A stretch of DNA of 10,587 bases from NCBI GenBank assembly GCA_030689795.1, contig JAUYEO010000244.1, forward strand, positions 1-10,587, in the 5' to 3' direction. Position 1 is the stretch's first letter. Each line of letters starts with the position of its first letter. This DNA comes from Desulfobacterales bacterium (lineage in GTDB: Bacteria; Desulfobacterota; Desulfobacteria; Desulfobacterales; RPRI01). Position numbers and translations under genes: made by a program. The notes below the pieces were generated by a model. It searched no databases and was not told the origin of the DNA. It was given only the letters and a program-made list of their open reading frames with translations. Below are positions 1-6,674 of the stretch, piece by piece.

Positions 1-2
1 AG

Positions 3-299
3 GCATGGTCATCAAGAGATATTGGTTTGTATGGAAGTTATTATGCAAAAGATTTCAGATCGCAGGGCATGAACAGGGAAGCATGGCTGAAGTATAAGGA
101 GCAGATTAACGGCAAATATGATTATATCAATGTTTCAATTGAAAAGCCGGTTATAAAACCCGGAAGCAATGTCAGCCATGCATCGTTTGTCCAGATATAT
201 AAATCAAGCGGCTTGAATAATACCGGATTTAAAGAACTTGTTTTAAAGCTCGAGGAAGGCAAGTGGAAAATTTTTCGCGAAAGCTGGAGAAAGCGTTAA
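3..299 (+). CDS. C-terminal part of a Cds6/Csd6-type protein (NTF2-like domain), 5' end outside window
   Basis: The open frame runs in from the left edge (it is already open at base 3, reading AWSSRDIGLYGSYYAKDF) and stops at TAA 297-299. About 98 residues are visible. The pattern 'AWSS+D...Y..YY..DF', then a conserved W and K, a beta strand ending in a 'SFVQIYKS' strand and a final 'KWKIFRESW' is that of the NTF2-like C-terminal domain of the Cds6/Csd6 family. In Helicobacter and Campylobacter (Csd6/Pgp2) this domain follows a YkuD-type L,D-carboxypeptidase that trims peptidoglycan tetrapeptides to tripeptides in the periplasm. The catalytic domain, if present, lies outside the window, so the enzymatic role is inferred. 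An internal TTG at 27 would be a start inside the domain and is not credible. The next gene starts inside its 3' end, which indicates co-transcription with the genes that follow. Confidence 0.7.
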   Translation, partial: AWSSRDIGLYGSYYAKDFRSQGMNREAWLKYKEQINGKYDYINVSIEKPVIKPGSNVSHASFVQIYKSSGLNNTGFKELVLKLEEGKWKIFRESWRKR

Positions 300-1069
300 A
301 ATACCCGGCATTTAAAATAACACCGGGAGAAACCGGATACCATACTCTCATGCTGATAGGGGAGAATGGAAAGATTAAGCATGTCAGGATATTAAAGGGA
401 CTGGTGATTGCCCTTATCCTTGTCCAGGTTTTGGTGTTTTGCGCCGCCGTTTATGTTATTTATACAAGCAGGAAGTATGTGGAGGATAACAGGGGGCTCC
501 TGAATGCTCTCGATATTTCACAGAAGAATTATCTGGCTATGAGGGATGAAAAGGATATGCTGACGGCCCGCCTTGTGCTGGCCGAATCGATGGTAAAAGG
601 AGTGGGGGCAGGCGCGGATAAGGCAGTGCCTGCGGTTAATGCATCCGAAAAGACTTTAGCTTCCCGGGTGGAACCGGCGCTTCAGGGCCGTGTGAAAGTT
701 TCGATAGATAATTTCAAGGTCTTTCATGAACCTCAAATGAATACATTAGATATTCAGTTCGATTTGAAGAACGCCGGCACCGATATTCAATATGTCACGG
801 GGTATGCATTTGTCATACTGAAGGAAAATGATATTGACCAGAACAACTGGCTTTCCGTGCCGAATGTGCCGCTGGTTTCGAAAAGACCTTCTGAAATTGA
901 TAAGGGACGCCGTTTTTCCATATCCAGATTCAAACAGGTATATTTTACAACAAAGATTAAATCCATCCCGCAGCGTTTCAAGGTCGCCACTGTGTTTGTG
1001 TTTTCCATTTCCGGCGAACTTCTTCTGGAAAAAGATCTTCCCTTGGAAATAAAAACAGGCGGAACCTGA
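263..1069 (+). CDS. Single-pass membrane protein of a bactofilin/Csd operon, function unknown
   Basis: I do not recognise a named family for this 268-residue protein. It has a short cytoplasmic N-terminus (about 1-45), one strong membrane helix (about 46-67), a charged, probably coiled-coil stretch (about 70-112), an Ala/Gly/Val-rich linker (about 113-138) and a beta-rich periplasmic C-terminal domain (about 140-268). The cytoplasmic piece carries YHTLMLIGENGKIKHVRI (26-43), two predicted strands just before the membrane. This resembles the N-terminal tails of many membrane-anchored M23 endopeptidases, but no peptidase domain follows here. The GTG start at 263 has a good GAGGAAGG ribosome site at 252-258 and overlaps the previous gene by 37 bases; the stop overlaps the next gene's ATG by one base. 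Its position between Csd6-like, Csd4-like and bactofilin genes suggests a transmembrane connector between the cytoplasmic bactofilin and periplasmic wall enzymes, a role analogous to Csd5/Csd7 of Helicobacter. That role is inference. Confidence 0.75.
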   Translation: MENFSRKLEKALKYPAFKITPGETGYHTLMLIGENGKIKHVRILKGLVIALILVQVLVFCAAVYVIYTSRKYVEDNRGLLNALDISQKNYLAMRDEKDMLTARLVLAESMVKGVGAGADKAVPAVNASEKTLASRVEPALQGRVKVSIDNFKVFHEPQMNTLDIQFDLKNAGTDIQYVTGYAFVILKENDIDQNNWLSVPNVPLVSKRPSEIDKGRRFSISRFKQVYFTTKIKSIPQRFKVATVFVFSISGELLLEKDLPLEIKTGGT

Positions 1070-2877
1070 TGAAAAAGGCAATACATAAAAAGGCAGGCGC
1101 CGTATTTATCTGTTTTTCCATATTGTGCGTCCTGTTTTATCCGGCTCTCTCTTTTGCCCAGAAGAAAGTCCATTCGGTATATTTCGAAGGTTCCGATTAT
1201 GAACTGCATATTTACAGGATTTACGGGAAGGAACAGGGCAAAACACTGCTATTGATAGGAGGAATACAGGGTGATGAGCCGGGTGGATTTTTGTCTGCCG
1301 ATCATTATGCGGATATCAGTCTTACGAAGGGGAACCTGATAGTTGTGCCAAGGGCGAATTTCCAGTCGATTGTCCTTAACAGGCGCAAGATAAATGAGGA
1401 TATGAACAGGAAATTTGCCGGCGATCCTCCTGATAACTATGAGAAAAAAGTTGTTGAAATATTAAAAAAACTGATAGCGGAAAGCGATTGTCTTTTAAAC
1501 CTTCATGACGGGTCGGGCTTTTATTCGGAAAAATGGGAAGGTCCCGACCGAAATCCAAAACGGTTCGGTCAATCCATCATAGCTGATTCCGAAATATACA
1601 CGGTTGCAGAAACAGGCCGCGTTATAGAGCTGGGTAATATGGCAAGAATGGTTGCAGGCGAGATCAACACTAATATTCAGGACCCCGGCCTTTACTTCCA
1701 TTTTAATAACCATAAATCGAGGGAAGAGGCCACAATACATAAGGAGCAGAGAAAATCAGCCACCTATTATGCGCTCTATTCCTGCGGGATACCGGCATTC
1801 GGCATCGAGACAAGCAAATCATTATCCATGGAAACGAAAGTCAGGCACCACAATCTTGCCATAAATTCATTTATGAAGCTTTTTGATATTGTTCCCGAGA
1901 TGCCCGGAGTAAATCTCGATCCTCCCCAGTTGAAATACCTTGTTGTTTCGGTAAATGATGCCATACCTATAACCGTAAAAGATAACGAGACTTTATATGT
2001 GAATTCGGGTGACTCTGTCATGGTAACACACATAGAGGCAAATTATGAACGGGGTCTTACCGCAGACGTTGCCGGGCATGGTTCAATAAGCGATATAAGG
2101 AGAAAATTCATAATAAATGAGCCGACAAAAGTGGTTGTAAGGAAAGATTATTTCCCGTGCGGAAGCATCCGCCTTGCGATTGATGAAAAAAGCGATGAAG
2201 CAACCCCTGAGTCCTCCTTAAAAGGGGATGAAAAACGGTATAAGATTTCGAAAATATTATTCAGGACAAGAGTCAATGGAGCCGAAAGGATAGATGAAAG
2301 CGGGAGCCGTATTAAACTGATAAAAGGCGATAGACTTGAAATCATTGATATTATTTCAGGCCGCAGGGATCATTCGAATCTTGTTGCAAATTTCAAAGGC
2401 TATATCTGTAATTCAAAAAACAACACGGGTGAAGACAGGGGATATGTGATAAACACCGGCAAAGATTTATTGAGCCGCTATTCTCTGGATAAAAAGGGTA
2501 ATTCATACCAGATTGTTGTTTCAAATAAAAATGGAGCAGTGGGCAATTTGTTTGTTGACCTTTCGGATTCTTATTTGAAATATGTAATTATAAAAACGGG
2601 TGTAGGCGGCCCCGGCTGCTTCTATCCCGGAGAGACAGTTGATGTCGAAAAGGGAAAAACTTTAAAGCTTGTCGATATAAATACAAATGTGGACGGAAAT
2701 TCGGGAGTAGGGGCATTTATTACCGGCGCAGGATCGTTTGTCGGAGATATGAGTATAGATGAACCTGTCATGATACGTGATATGATAGACACGGAAGGAA
2801 AGATGCCGGTTGACTACAGGATCGAGATCAGGCGTGATGATATTCTGCTGGGGACTATTTTTCTGCGTTTAATATAG
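1069..2877 (+). CDS. Periplasmic M99-family D,L-carboxypeptidase (Csd4/Pgp1-like)
   Basis: A 602-residue protein with an N-terminal signal peptide (basic start, hydrophobic 9-29, cleavage likely after the Ala at 30). The M14-like fold follows: GGIQGDEPGG (64-73) supplies Q67 and E70, and LNLHDGSG supplies H146. These are the positions of the unusual Gln/Glu/His zinc site of Csd4 (peptidase family M99), in which Gln replaces the first His of ordinary M14 HxxE. MNR (112-114) fits the substrate-binding Asn-Arg, and FGIETSKS carries the likely catalytic Glu, E247. In Helicobacter Csd4 cuts the tripeptide stem to a dipeptide after Csd6 has trimmed the tetrapeptide. Residues about 300-602 form two or three beta-rich modules; this tail is longer than in Csd4, which is about 440 residues in total. 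The ATG overlaps the previous stop (TGATG), with AGGCGG at 1057-1062 as ribosome site. The family call is strong; substrate specificity is inferred from Csd4. Confidence 0.85.
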   Translation: MKKAIHKKAGAVFICFSILCVLFYPALSFAQKKVHSVYFEGSDYELHIYRIYGKEQGKTLLLIGGIQGDEPGGFLSADHYADISLTKGNLIVVPRANFQSIVLNRRKINEDMNRKFAGDPPDNYEKKVVEILKKLIAESDCLLNLHDGSGFYSEKWEGPDRNPKRFGQSIIADSEIYTVAETGRVIELGNMARMVAGEINTNIQDPGLYFHFNNHKSREEATIHKEQRKSATYYALYSCGIPAFGIETSKSLSMETKVRHHNLAINSFMKLFDIVPEMPGVNLDPPQLKYLVVSVNDAIPITVKDNETLYVNSGDSVMVTHIEANYERGLTADVAGHGSISDIRRKFIINEPTKVVVRKDYFPCGSIRLAIDEKSDEATPESSLKGDEKRYKISKILFRTRVNGAERIDESGSRIKLIKGDRLEIIDIISGRRDHSNLVANFKGYICNSKNNTGEDRGYVINTGKDLLSRYSLDKKGNSYQIVVSNKNGAVGNLFVDLSDSYLKYVIIKTGVGGPGCFYPGETVDVEKGKTLKLVDINTNVDGNSGVGAFITGAGSFVGDMSIDEPVMIRDMIDTEGKMPVDYRIEIRRDDILLGTIFLRLI

Positions 2878-2885
2878 GATCTGTC

Positions 2886-3269
2886 GTGGGAAATAAAAAT
2901 TCCAACATATCGATTTTTGATAGTGAATTGAGGCTGAAAGGAGTTTTTTCATTTAAGGGCAGGCTTATAATGAAAGGCTCTTTCGAAGGAAAAATAGCAG
3001 GGGAGAATCTGGTTATTGCAGAAGAAGGGGTTGTTCTTGCCGAAATAAATGCCGAGAATGTCACCATCGGGGGACAGTTTGAAGGGTATATAACTGCATT
3101 AAATGAAGTGGTGATTCTGTCAACCGGGATTTGTTCCGGAAAAATTTCATGCAAAAGCCTTGTTGTTGAAACAGGGGGGCTTTTAAACGGCGATATAAGA
3201 TGCACAAAAGATCTTGATATGGAGTCCGAGAAAGAGCCTGTTTTAGTCGGGAAAGATGAGCTTACTTAA
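2886..3269 (+). CDS. Bactofilin (CcmA-like polymer-forming protein)
   Basis: A 127-residue protein. After a short polar N-terminus (about 1-9), residues about 10-105 show the repeating beta-strand/glycine periodicity of the bactofilin right-handed beta-helix: FKGRLIMKGSFEGKI, then an 'IAEEGVV' turn, 'AENVTIGGQFEGYI' and 'VVETGGLLNGDI'. A short charged tail ends the protein. Bactofilins polymerise without nucleotide on the inner face of the membrane and recruit peptidoglycan enzymes; CcmA does so for helical shape in Helicobacter. The GTG start at 2886 is chosen because AGGA (2876-2879) lies 6 bases upstream and because residues after it fit the family's usual start. It lies 8 bases after the M99 peptidase stop, so it is the last gene of the operon. 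The following minus-strand gene is convergent, only 28 bases away, with no obvious hairpin terminator between them. Confidence 0.9.
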   Translation: MGNKNSNISIFDSELRLKGVFSFKGRLIMKGSFEGKIAGENLVIAEEGVVLAEINAENVTIGGQFEGYITALNEVVILSTGICSGKISCKSLVVETGGLLNGDIRCTKDLDMESEKEPVLVGKDELT

Positions 3270-3297
3270 GAGGCTGTTATGGCTCCATATAAAGCCG

Positions 3298-3930
3298 TCA
3301 CATTCTTCCCGCTTTAACTTTATTAAGATATCTTGAAAAATCAATTCTGATATTCTTGAAATTTTCGAAGGTTACATCTGAAAAGGGGAGACCGAGGGAT
3401 GTTTTCAATATATCAAATAATTCGAGATAGTTGAGTAGTATCCTTTTTTCCCAGTCAAGCCCGAGCAAAGATGAGCATTTTATAATTTCCTCCTTTTGCC
3501 CTTCTATTTCAAGAAAATCCCCATAAGGCATTTTATCAATACAGAAAACTGTGTCCCCTGTTATAAATGTTTCACGCCATTTTTCGTATATTTGTTCCTT
3601 AATGAAACCAAGGGATTCGAGTATATGACCGGCGATTGAGAAGTCGCCGACTTCCACTTCAAGTTCTCTCATTATTTTAAACCGGTTGTCTTTAACAGGA
3701 GGCCGGGATTTAAAAGTAAGAGTCGTTTTTGCGTCTTTGCGGAGCCTGAGCAGCGATTTATTTTTAAACAGGCTTTTGTTTTTATTATCAAATCTTATAT
3801 TGGTTTCAAAGAAATTGCCGCCCGATACGGCTCCAAGGGATATGAGCTTTTCGCGTAGGCCGCCTGCATCAGTGATAAGAAATTTCACTTCGGTTTCAAG
3901 ATATTCCGTATTGTCCGTTATCTTTTTCAT
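3298..3930 (-). CDS. CYTH-domain protein (class IV adenylate cyclase / triphosphate-tunnel family)
   Basis: A 210-residue protein. The CYTH signature ExExK is present near the N-terminus as E12-T-E-V-K16. Further tunnel strands are recognisable in order: FETNIRFD, SLLRLRKD (the Arg/Lys strand), TLTFKSRP, MRELEVEV, and near the C-terminal half FLEIEG. Together these are the acidic and basic strands of a triphosphate tunnel enzyme. Many bacterial members are annotated as class IV adenylate cyclase (CyaB type), but inorganic triphosphatase or thiamine triphosphatase activity is equally compatible; sequence alone does not decide. The start is ATG at 3930 with GGGGAG (3939-3944) 8 bases upstream, preferred over an in-frame TTG 18 bases earlier that lacks such a site. 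It is transcribed alone, divergently from rplM and convergently with the bactofilin operon. Confidence 0.8.
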   Translation of the reverse strand: MKKITDNTEYLETEVKFLITDAGGLREKLISLGAVSGGNFFETNIRFDNKNKSLFKNKSLLRLRKDAKTTLTFKSRPPVKDNRFKIMRELEVEVGDFSIAGHILESLGFIKEQIYEKWRETFITGDTVFCIDKMPYGDFLEIEGQKEEIIKCSSLLGLDWEKRILLNYLELFDILKTSLGLPFSDVTFENFKNIRIDFSRYLNKVKAGRM

Positions 3931-4039
3931 TTTCTGATCTCCCCGCAAATGGCCGTCATATTTATCTTGTTTAACATCTTAATCATATGATAATAGTAAG
4001 CACAAATAAAATACAACGGATATACGGAATGTTTTTGCC

Positions 4040-4068
4040 GCCTTTTTCCCCGTAACAGGGAAAAAGGC
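4040..4068. repeat. Perfect 11-base inverted repeat in the CYTH/rplM intergenic region
   Basis: GCCTTTTTCCC (4040-4050) and GGGAAAAAGGC (4058-4068) are exact reverse complements around a 7-base loop. There is no clear T run after it on either strand and no upstream gene that would need a terminator, since both flanking genes are read away from this region. It lies 42 bases before the rplM -35 box. It could be an operator or a terminator-like relic; function is unknown. Confidence 0.6.
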
Positions 4069-4109
4069 AATGAAGTCTTTAATTTATTAAAAAATTGTTT
4101 AATTTTTTC

Positions 4110-4138
4110 TTGACACGGATAGTAAATTTCATTAGAAA
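4110..4138 (+). promoter_or_regulatory. Sigma70-type promoter of the rplM-rpsI operon
   Basis: A perfect -35 hexamer TTGACA (4110-4115) is followed after 17 bases by TAGAAA (4133-4138), a 4/6 match to TATAAT. The upstream stretch 4080-4108 is very AT-rich, like an UP element. It ends 34 bases before the rplM start codon, which suits a short leader. This leader shows no room for a large autoregulatory RNA structure. Confidence 0.6.
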
Positions 4139-4172
4139 GTTGGGATTCTAAAATTACAGGAGTTTATTTGTT

Positions 4173-4607
4173 GTGAAAAAATATACATACAGCGCAAAAA
4201 AGACAGATATCGACAGCAGATGGGTGGTTATCGACGCAAACGGAGCTATTCTGGGAAGGCTTGCATCCAATGTGGCTTCCCGGCTGAGAGGCAAAAACAA
4301 TCCTTTGTTTACGCCTCATGTGGATACCGGAGAGAGCGTTATCATAATCAATGCCGAGAAGATTTTGCTTACCGGAAGAAAGCTTGAACAGAAAATCTAT
4401 TACAGGCACAGTGGATATACGGGCGGGCTCAAGGAGATTACCGCACAAAAGCTTTTAGAAAAAAAGCCTGAAGATATTATACGGTTTGCCGTTAAAGGCA
4501 TGCTGCCCAAAAACAAGCTAGGGGCGGCGCTTTATAAAAAGCTGAAAGTTTATAAGGGCGATAAGCATCCTCATGAGGCCCAGAGCCCTGAGGTAATAAA
4601 ACTTTAA
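4173..4607 (+). CDS. rplM: Large-subunit ribosomal protein uL13 (L13)
   Basis: A 144-residue protein matching L13 over its whole length. Recognisable blocks are WVVIDANGAILGRLAS (19-34), RLRGKNNPLFTPHVDTGE, IIINAEKILLTGRK, YYRHSGYTGGLKE, AVKGMLPKNKLG and KLKVYKGDKHPHEAQ. L13 is an early assembly protein of the 50S subunit binding 23S rRNA. The start is GTG at 4173 with AGGAG (4158-4162) 10 bases upstream; the usual family N-terminus (a short Lys/Thr-rich lead into 'RWVVIDA') fits this start. It is followed 39 bases later by rpsI, the normal bacterial partner, and both appear to be driven by the promoter at 4110. Confidence 0.97.
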   Translation: MKKYTYSAKKTDIDSRWVVIDANGAILGRLASNVASRLRGKNNPLFTPHVDTGESVIIINAEKILLTGRKLEQKIYYRHSGYTGGLKEITAQKLLEKKPEDIIRFAVKGMLPKNKLGAALYKKLKVYKGDKHPHEAQSPEVIKL

Positions 4608-4646
4608 TTAATTCATTTTAATAATATTTTCTTACTGGGGAATTAA

Positions 4647-5042
4647 ATGGATAAACAGAACGTATTTTATGCTACCGGAAGACGGAAAAGCGCGATTGCA
4701 AGGGCCTGGCTTAAACCGGGAACCGGTCAATTCATCATTAACAACCAGCCTGTTGAAAAATATTTCAAAGTTGAATCGGCAAGAGTCGACTTGATAAAGC
4801 CTTTTTCAATCACAAATACGCTTGGAACATTTGATGTTAAAATCCGTGTTCTTGGCGGAGGAATTTCCGGACAGGCAGGGGCCGTAAGGCTGGGAATAAC
4901 AAGGGCTCTGCTCATTGCCAACCCTGATTTGAGACAGGTACTGAAAAAAGCCGGCTTTGTAAGACGTGATCCGAGAGCAAAAGAAAGAAAGAAGTACGGT
5001 CAGAGAGGCGCAAGAGCAAGATACCAGTTCTCAAAACGATAG
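4647..5042 (+). CDS. rpsI: Small-subunit ribosomal protein uS9 (S9)
   Basis: A 131-residue protein matching S9 along its full length: FYATGRRKSAIARAWLKPG at the N-terminus, the GGGISGQAGAVRLGI loop in the middle and the basic C-terminal extension RRDPRAKERKKYGQRGARARYQFSKR. The family ends in SKR, where the last residues reach the ribosomal P site and contact tRNA. The ATG at 4647 is preceded by TGGGGA about 6 bases upstream. It is the second and last gene of the rplM-rpsI unit, ending 35 bases before a strong intrinsic terminator. Confidence 0.97.
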   Translation: MDKQNVFYATGRRKSAIARAWLKPGTGQFIINNQPVEKYFKVESARVDLIKPFSITNTLGTFDVKIRVLGGGISGQAGAVRLGITRALLIANPDLRQVLKKAGFVRRDPRAKERKKYGQRGARARYQFSKR

Positions 5043-5077
5043 AAATTATCCAAAAAATTTATTATATCGAACCCGAA

Positions 5078-5108
5078 GGGAAAAGCTTATCAGCTTTTCC
5101 CTTTTGTT
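5078..5108 (+). terminator. Intrinsic terminator of rplM-rpsI
   Basis: GGGAAAAGCT (5078-5087) and AGCTTTTCCC (5092-5101) form a perfect 10-base-pair stem with the 4-base loop TATC, followed by TTTTGTT. The T tract touches the stop codon of the convergent metallo-hydrolase gene (5107-5109). On the minus strand the hairpin has no following T run, so it is read here as a plus-strand terminator. Confidence 0.9.
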
Positions 5109-6198
5109 ATTCAGTTCCGTCAGTTTCCGGTTTCTGACTTCTGACTACCGGCTTCTGACTACCGGCTTCTGACTCCTGACTTCTGGCTACTGACTTCTGT
5201 TTTTCATACGCCTGTCTTGCTTCCCGGAGAAGAAGTTCTTCACAGTCGATATTCCGCGGGGAAAAATGAAAAATGGTATATTGTTTTACATCAGCCTTTG
5301 CCGCTATATAACCGGCCTGCTCTGCCGTTAAATGAAATTTTTTTTCCGCAAGCTCCCTGTCCCTGTCGAGAAAGCTTGCCTCAATGTAAAGATGAGCCGA
5401 ATTTTTTGCAAATTCAATTATTTTATCCGGATTGGGTTTGCCGAATGCAACATCCACGATGTAGGTTATTTTCTGGCCCGGAGTGATTAAGGCTATCTTT
5501 TCGGAAAGCTCTCCCATGATAAATTTCCTGCCTGCAGTTTTGGTTTTACCCGTATGGACTTCAAATTCCGAATCAGGATCCTGTGCGTTGAACAAGGCTT
5601 CCTTAAACTCTCTGAGCCATGGGCCGATTTCAAGCCCTAAAGATGCAACATTCTCTTTTAATATATTGACGTGAAAGCGCTCTTTCATCGAAAATCCGAG
5701 ACAGGGTATTCCATGGTCCAGAATTATTGCCGAAACAGCAAGGGCAGGTTCTTCATGAAGAGTTCCGTTGAAATTGTTTATCACGGTTTCAGTATCCGGC
5801 GCGAACCTGTTTCTGCACCGGTACGTTTTTGTTACAAGGTGTTTCGTATCGACCTGTGTCGCATGAATCGTCAGGTTATACTCGTAATTTTCTACAAGAT
5901 TCCAGGAATAACCGGCGAGCTTACCCTCAATATTTTTTAAAAATCCTTCAGGTCCGTAGATATAAAGATCTTTGTTGCGCCCGAGGAAAAGACGGAGCAG
6001 TCTGTCAAAACCTGAAAAATGATCCATATGGGTATGTGAAACAAAAGCATGGGTGATTTTCAGGATATCTTTTGAGGGAAGAGAATAAATATCGCCAAGA
6101 TCAAACAGGACAGCCCGTTTTTCAAACAGGAAGGATATAAATAGTCCCGGATCGCCGAAAGGGCCGTTTATTGTCCTTGGATGGAAGAATGGGCGCAT
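5107..6198 (-). CDS. RNase Z-family metallo-beta-lactamase-fold hydrolase
   Basis: A 363-residue protein. The zinc motif SHTHMDH (54-60: H55, H57, D59, H60) opens the MBL fold. RNase Z-type motifs follow in order: LDHGIPCLGFSMKE (the His-containing strand), TYIVDVAFGKP (Asp ligand), YIEASFLDRDRELAEKKFHLTAEQAGYIA, and IFHFSPRN near residue 312. This set is the tRNase Z arrangement rather than a generic lactamase or glyoxalase, but length, several substitutions and lack of the usual 'HGDH' leave the substrate open; 3'-end tRNA processing is possible, not shown. The last 30 or so residues (SQES, GSQKP, RSQKPE) come from the 14-base tandem repeat and have no counterpart in the family; they are probably a neutral extension. 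The ATG at 6198 overlaps the stop of the upstream gene (TAATG), implying translational coupling. Confidence 0.85.
   Translation of the reverse strand: MRPFFHPRTINGPFGDPGLFISFLFEKRAVLFDLGDIYSLPSKDILKITHAFVSHTHMDHFSGFDRLLRLFLGRNKDLYIYGPEGFLKNIEGKLAGYSWNLVENYEYNLTIHATQVDTKHLVTKTYRCRNRFAPDTETVINNFNGTLHEEPALAVSAIILDHGIPCLGFSMKERFHVNILKENVASLGLEIGPWLREFKEALFNAQDPDSEFEVHTGKTKTAGRKFIMGELSEKIALITPGQKITYIVDVAFGKPNPDKIIEFAKNSAHLYIEASFLDRDRELAEKKFHLTAEQAGYIAAKADVKQYTIFHFSPRNIDCEELLLREARQAYEKQKSVARSQESEAGSQKPVVRSQKPETDGTE
5131..5200. repeat. 14-base degenerate tandem repeat inside the 3' end of the metallo-hydrolase gene
   Basis: Four consecutive 14-base units start at 5139, 5153, 5167 and 5181: two identical TTCTGACTACCGGC units, then TTCTGACTCCTGAC and TTCTGGCTACTGAC. 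Partial units flank them (5131-5138 and 5195-5200). Because 14 is not a multiple of three, successive units are read in different frames on the minus strand, giving a Ser/Gln/Lys/Glu-rich tail. Confidence 0.85.
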
Positions 6199-6620
6199 TA
6201 TGCCGATAAAAATTTCACGACCTGTCTGTTAATACAAGTATATATCTCTTCATCCGAACCGAAAATTTCCACGATATCCTTATGTTTTATGAGCTGTTCA
6301 ATTATAAAAGAGGTAACATAGAGGGATATTATATTGGGCTGGACTACGAGATTTCGATAAGGAGCAATGATAAAATCGATATCAAAGTCCTCTGACCGGG
6401 TTAATTTTTCAAGGCATGTCCGGATCTGCTCTTCAGAGCTGTTCTTATTGGTTGTTTCGATGAGATTATTTTCAATCAGTTTCATGGCAATAGCATTGGA
6501 AAGAGGCTCCACACAATCTTTAATGCCGTGTATTGCCTGTCTGCGCGCATATTCTTTTGAGGATTCGATTTTTGATAAAATACTTGATTCCCGATTGCTT
6601 GGCCGGAATACCTTAGCCAT
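6198..6620 (-). CDS. Conserved-looking small helical protein of unknown function
   Basis: A 140-residue protein that I do not recognise. It is soluble and looks mostly alpha-helical, with no signal peptide or membrane segment. The N-terminus is basic (RPSNRESSILSKIES), the middle is acidic around SEDFDIDFIIAP, and the C-terminal half is hydrophobic-helical (NIISLYVTSFIIEQLIKHKD, then an acidic FGSDEEIYTCINRQ). The start is ATG at 6620 with AGGTGG about 6 bases upstream. It is coupled by a one-base TAATG overlap to the RNase Z-like gene, so the two are probably made together and may act on the same process. The coding status is supported by the ribosome site, the coupling and a compact composition like that of its neighbours. 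Confidence 0.7.
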   Translation of the reverse strand: MAKVFRPSNRESSILSKIESSKEYARRQAIHGIKDCVEPLSNAIAMKLIENNLIETTNKNSSEEQIRTCLEKLTRSEDFDIDFIIAPYRNLVVQPNIISLYVTSFIIEQLIKHKDIVEIFGSDEEIYTCINRQVVKFLSA

Positions 6621-6674
6621 CTGTTTCCACCTTTCGTAAACTCAAATAAAATTATTGTAGAACAAATTAAATTA

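Noticed and set aside
3270..3297. Terminator between the bactofilin and CYTH genes
   Set aside because: Only 28 bases, no inverted repeat or T run that could act as an intrinsic terminator.
5131..5200. Possible short CRISPR-like array
   Set aside because: The units are 14 bases and directly adjacent without unique spacers, so this is a simple tandem repeat.
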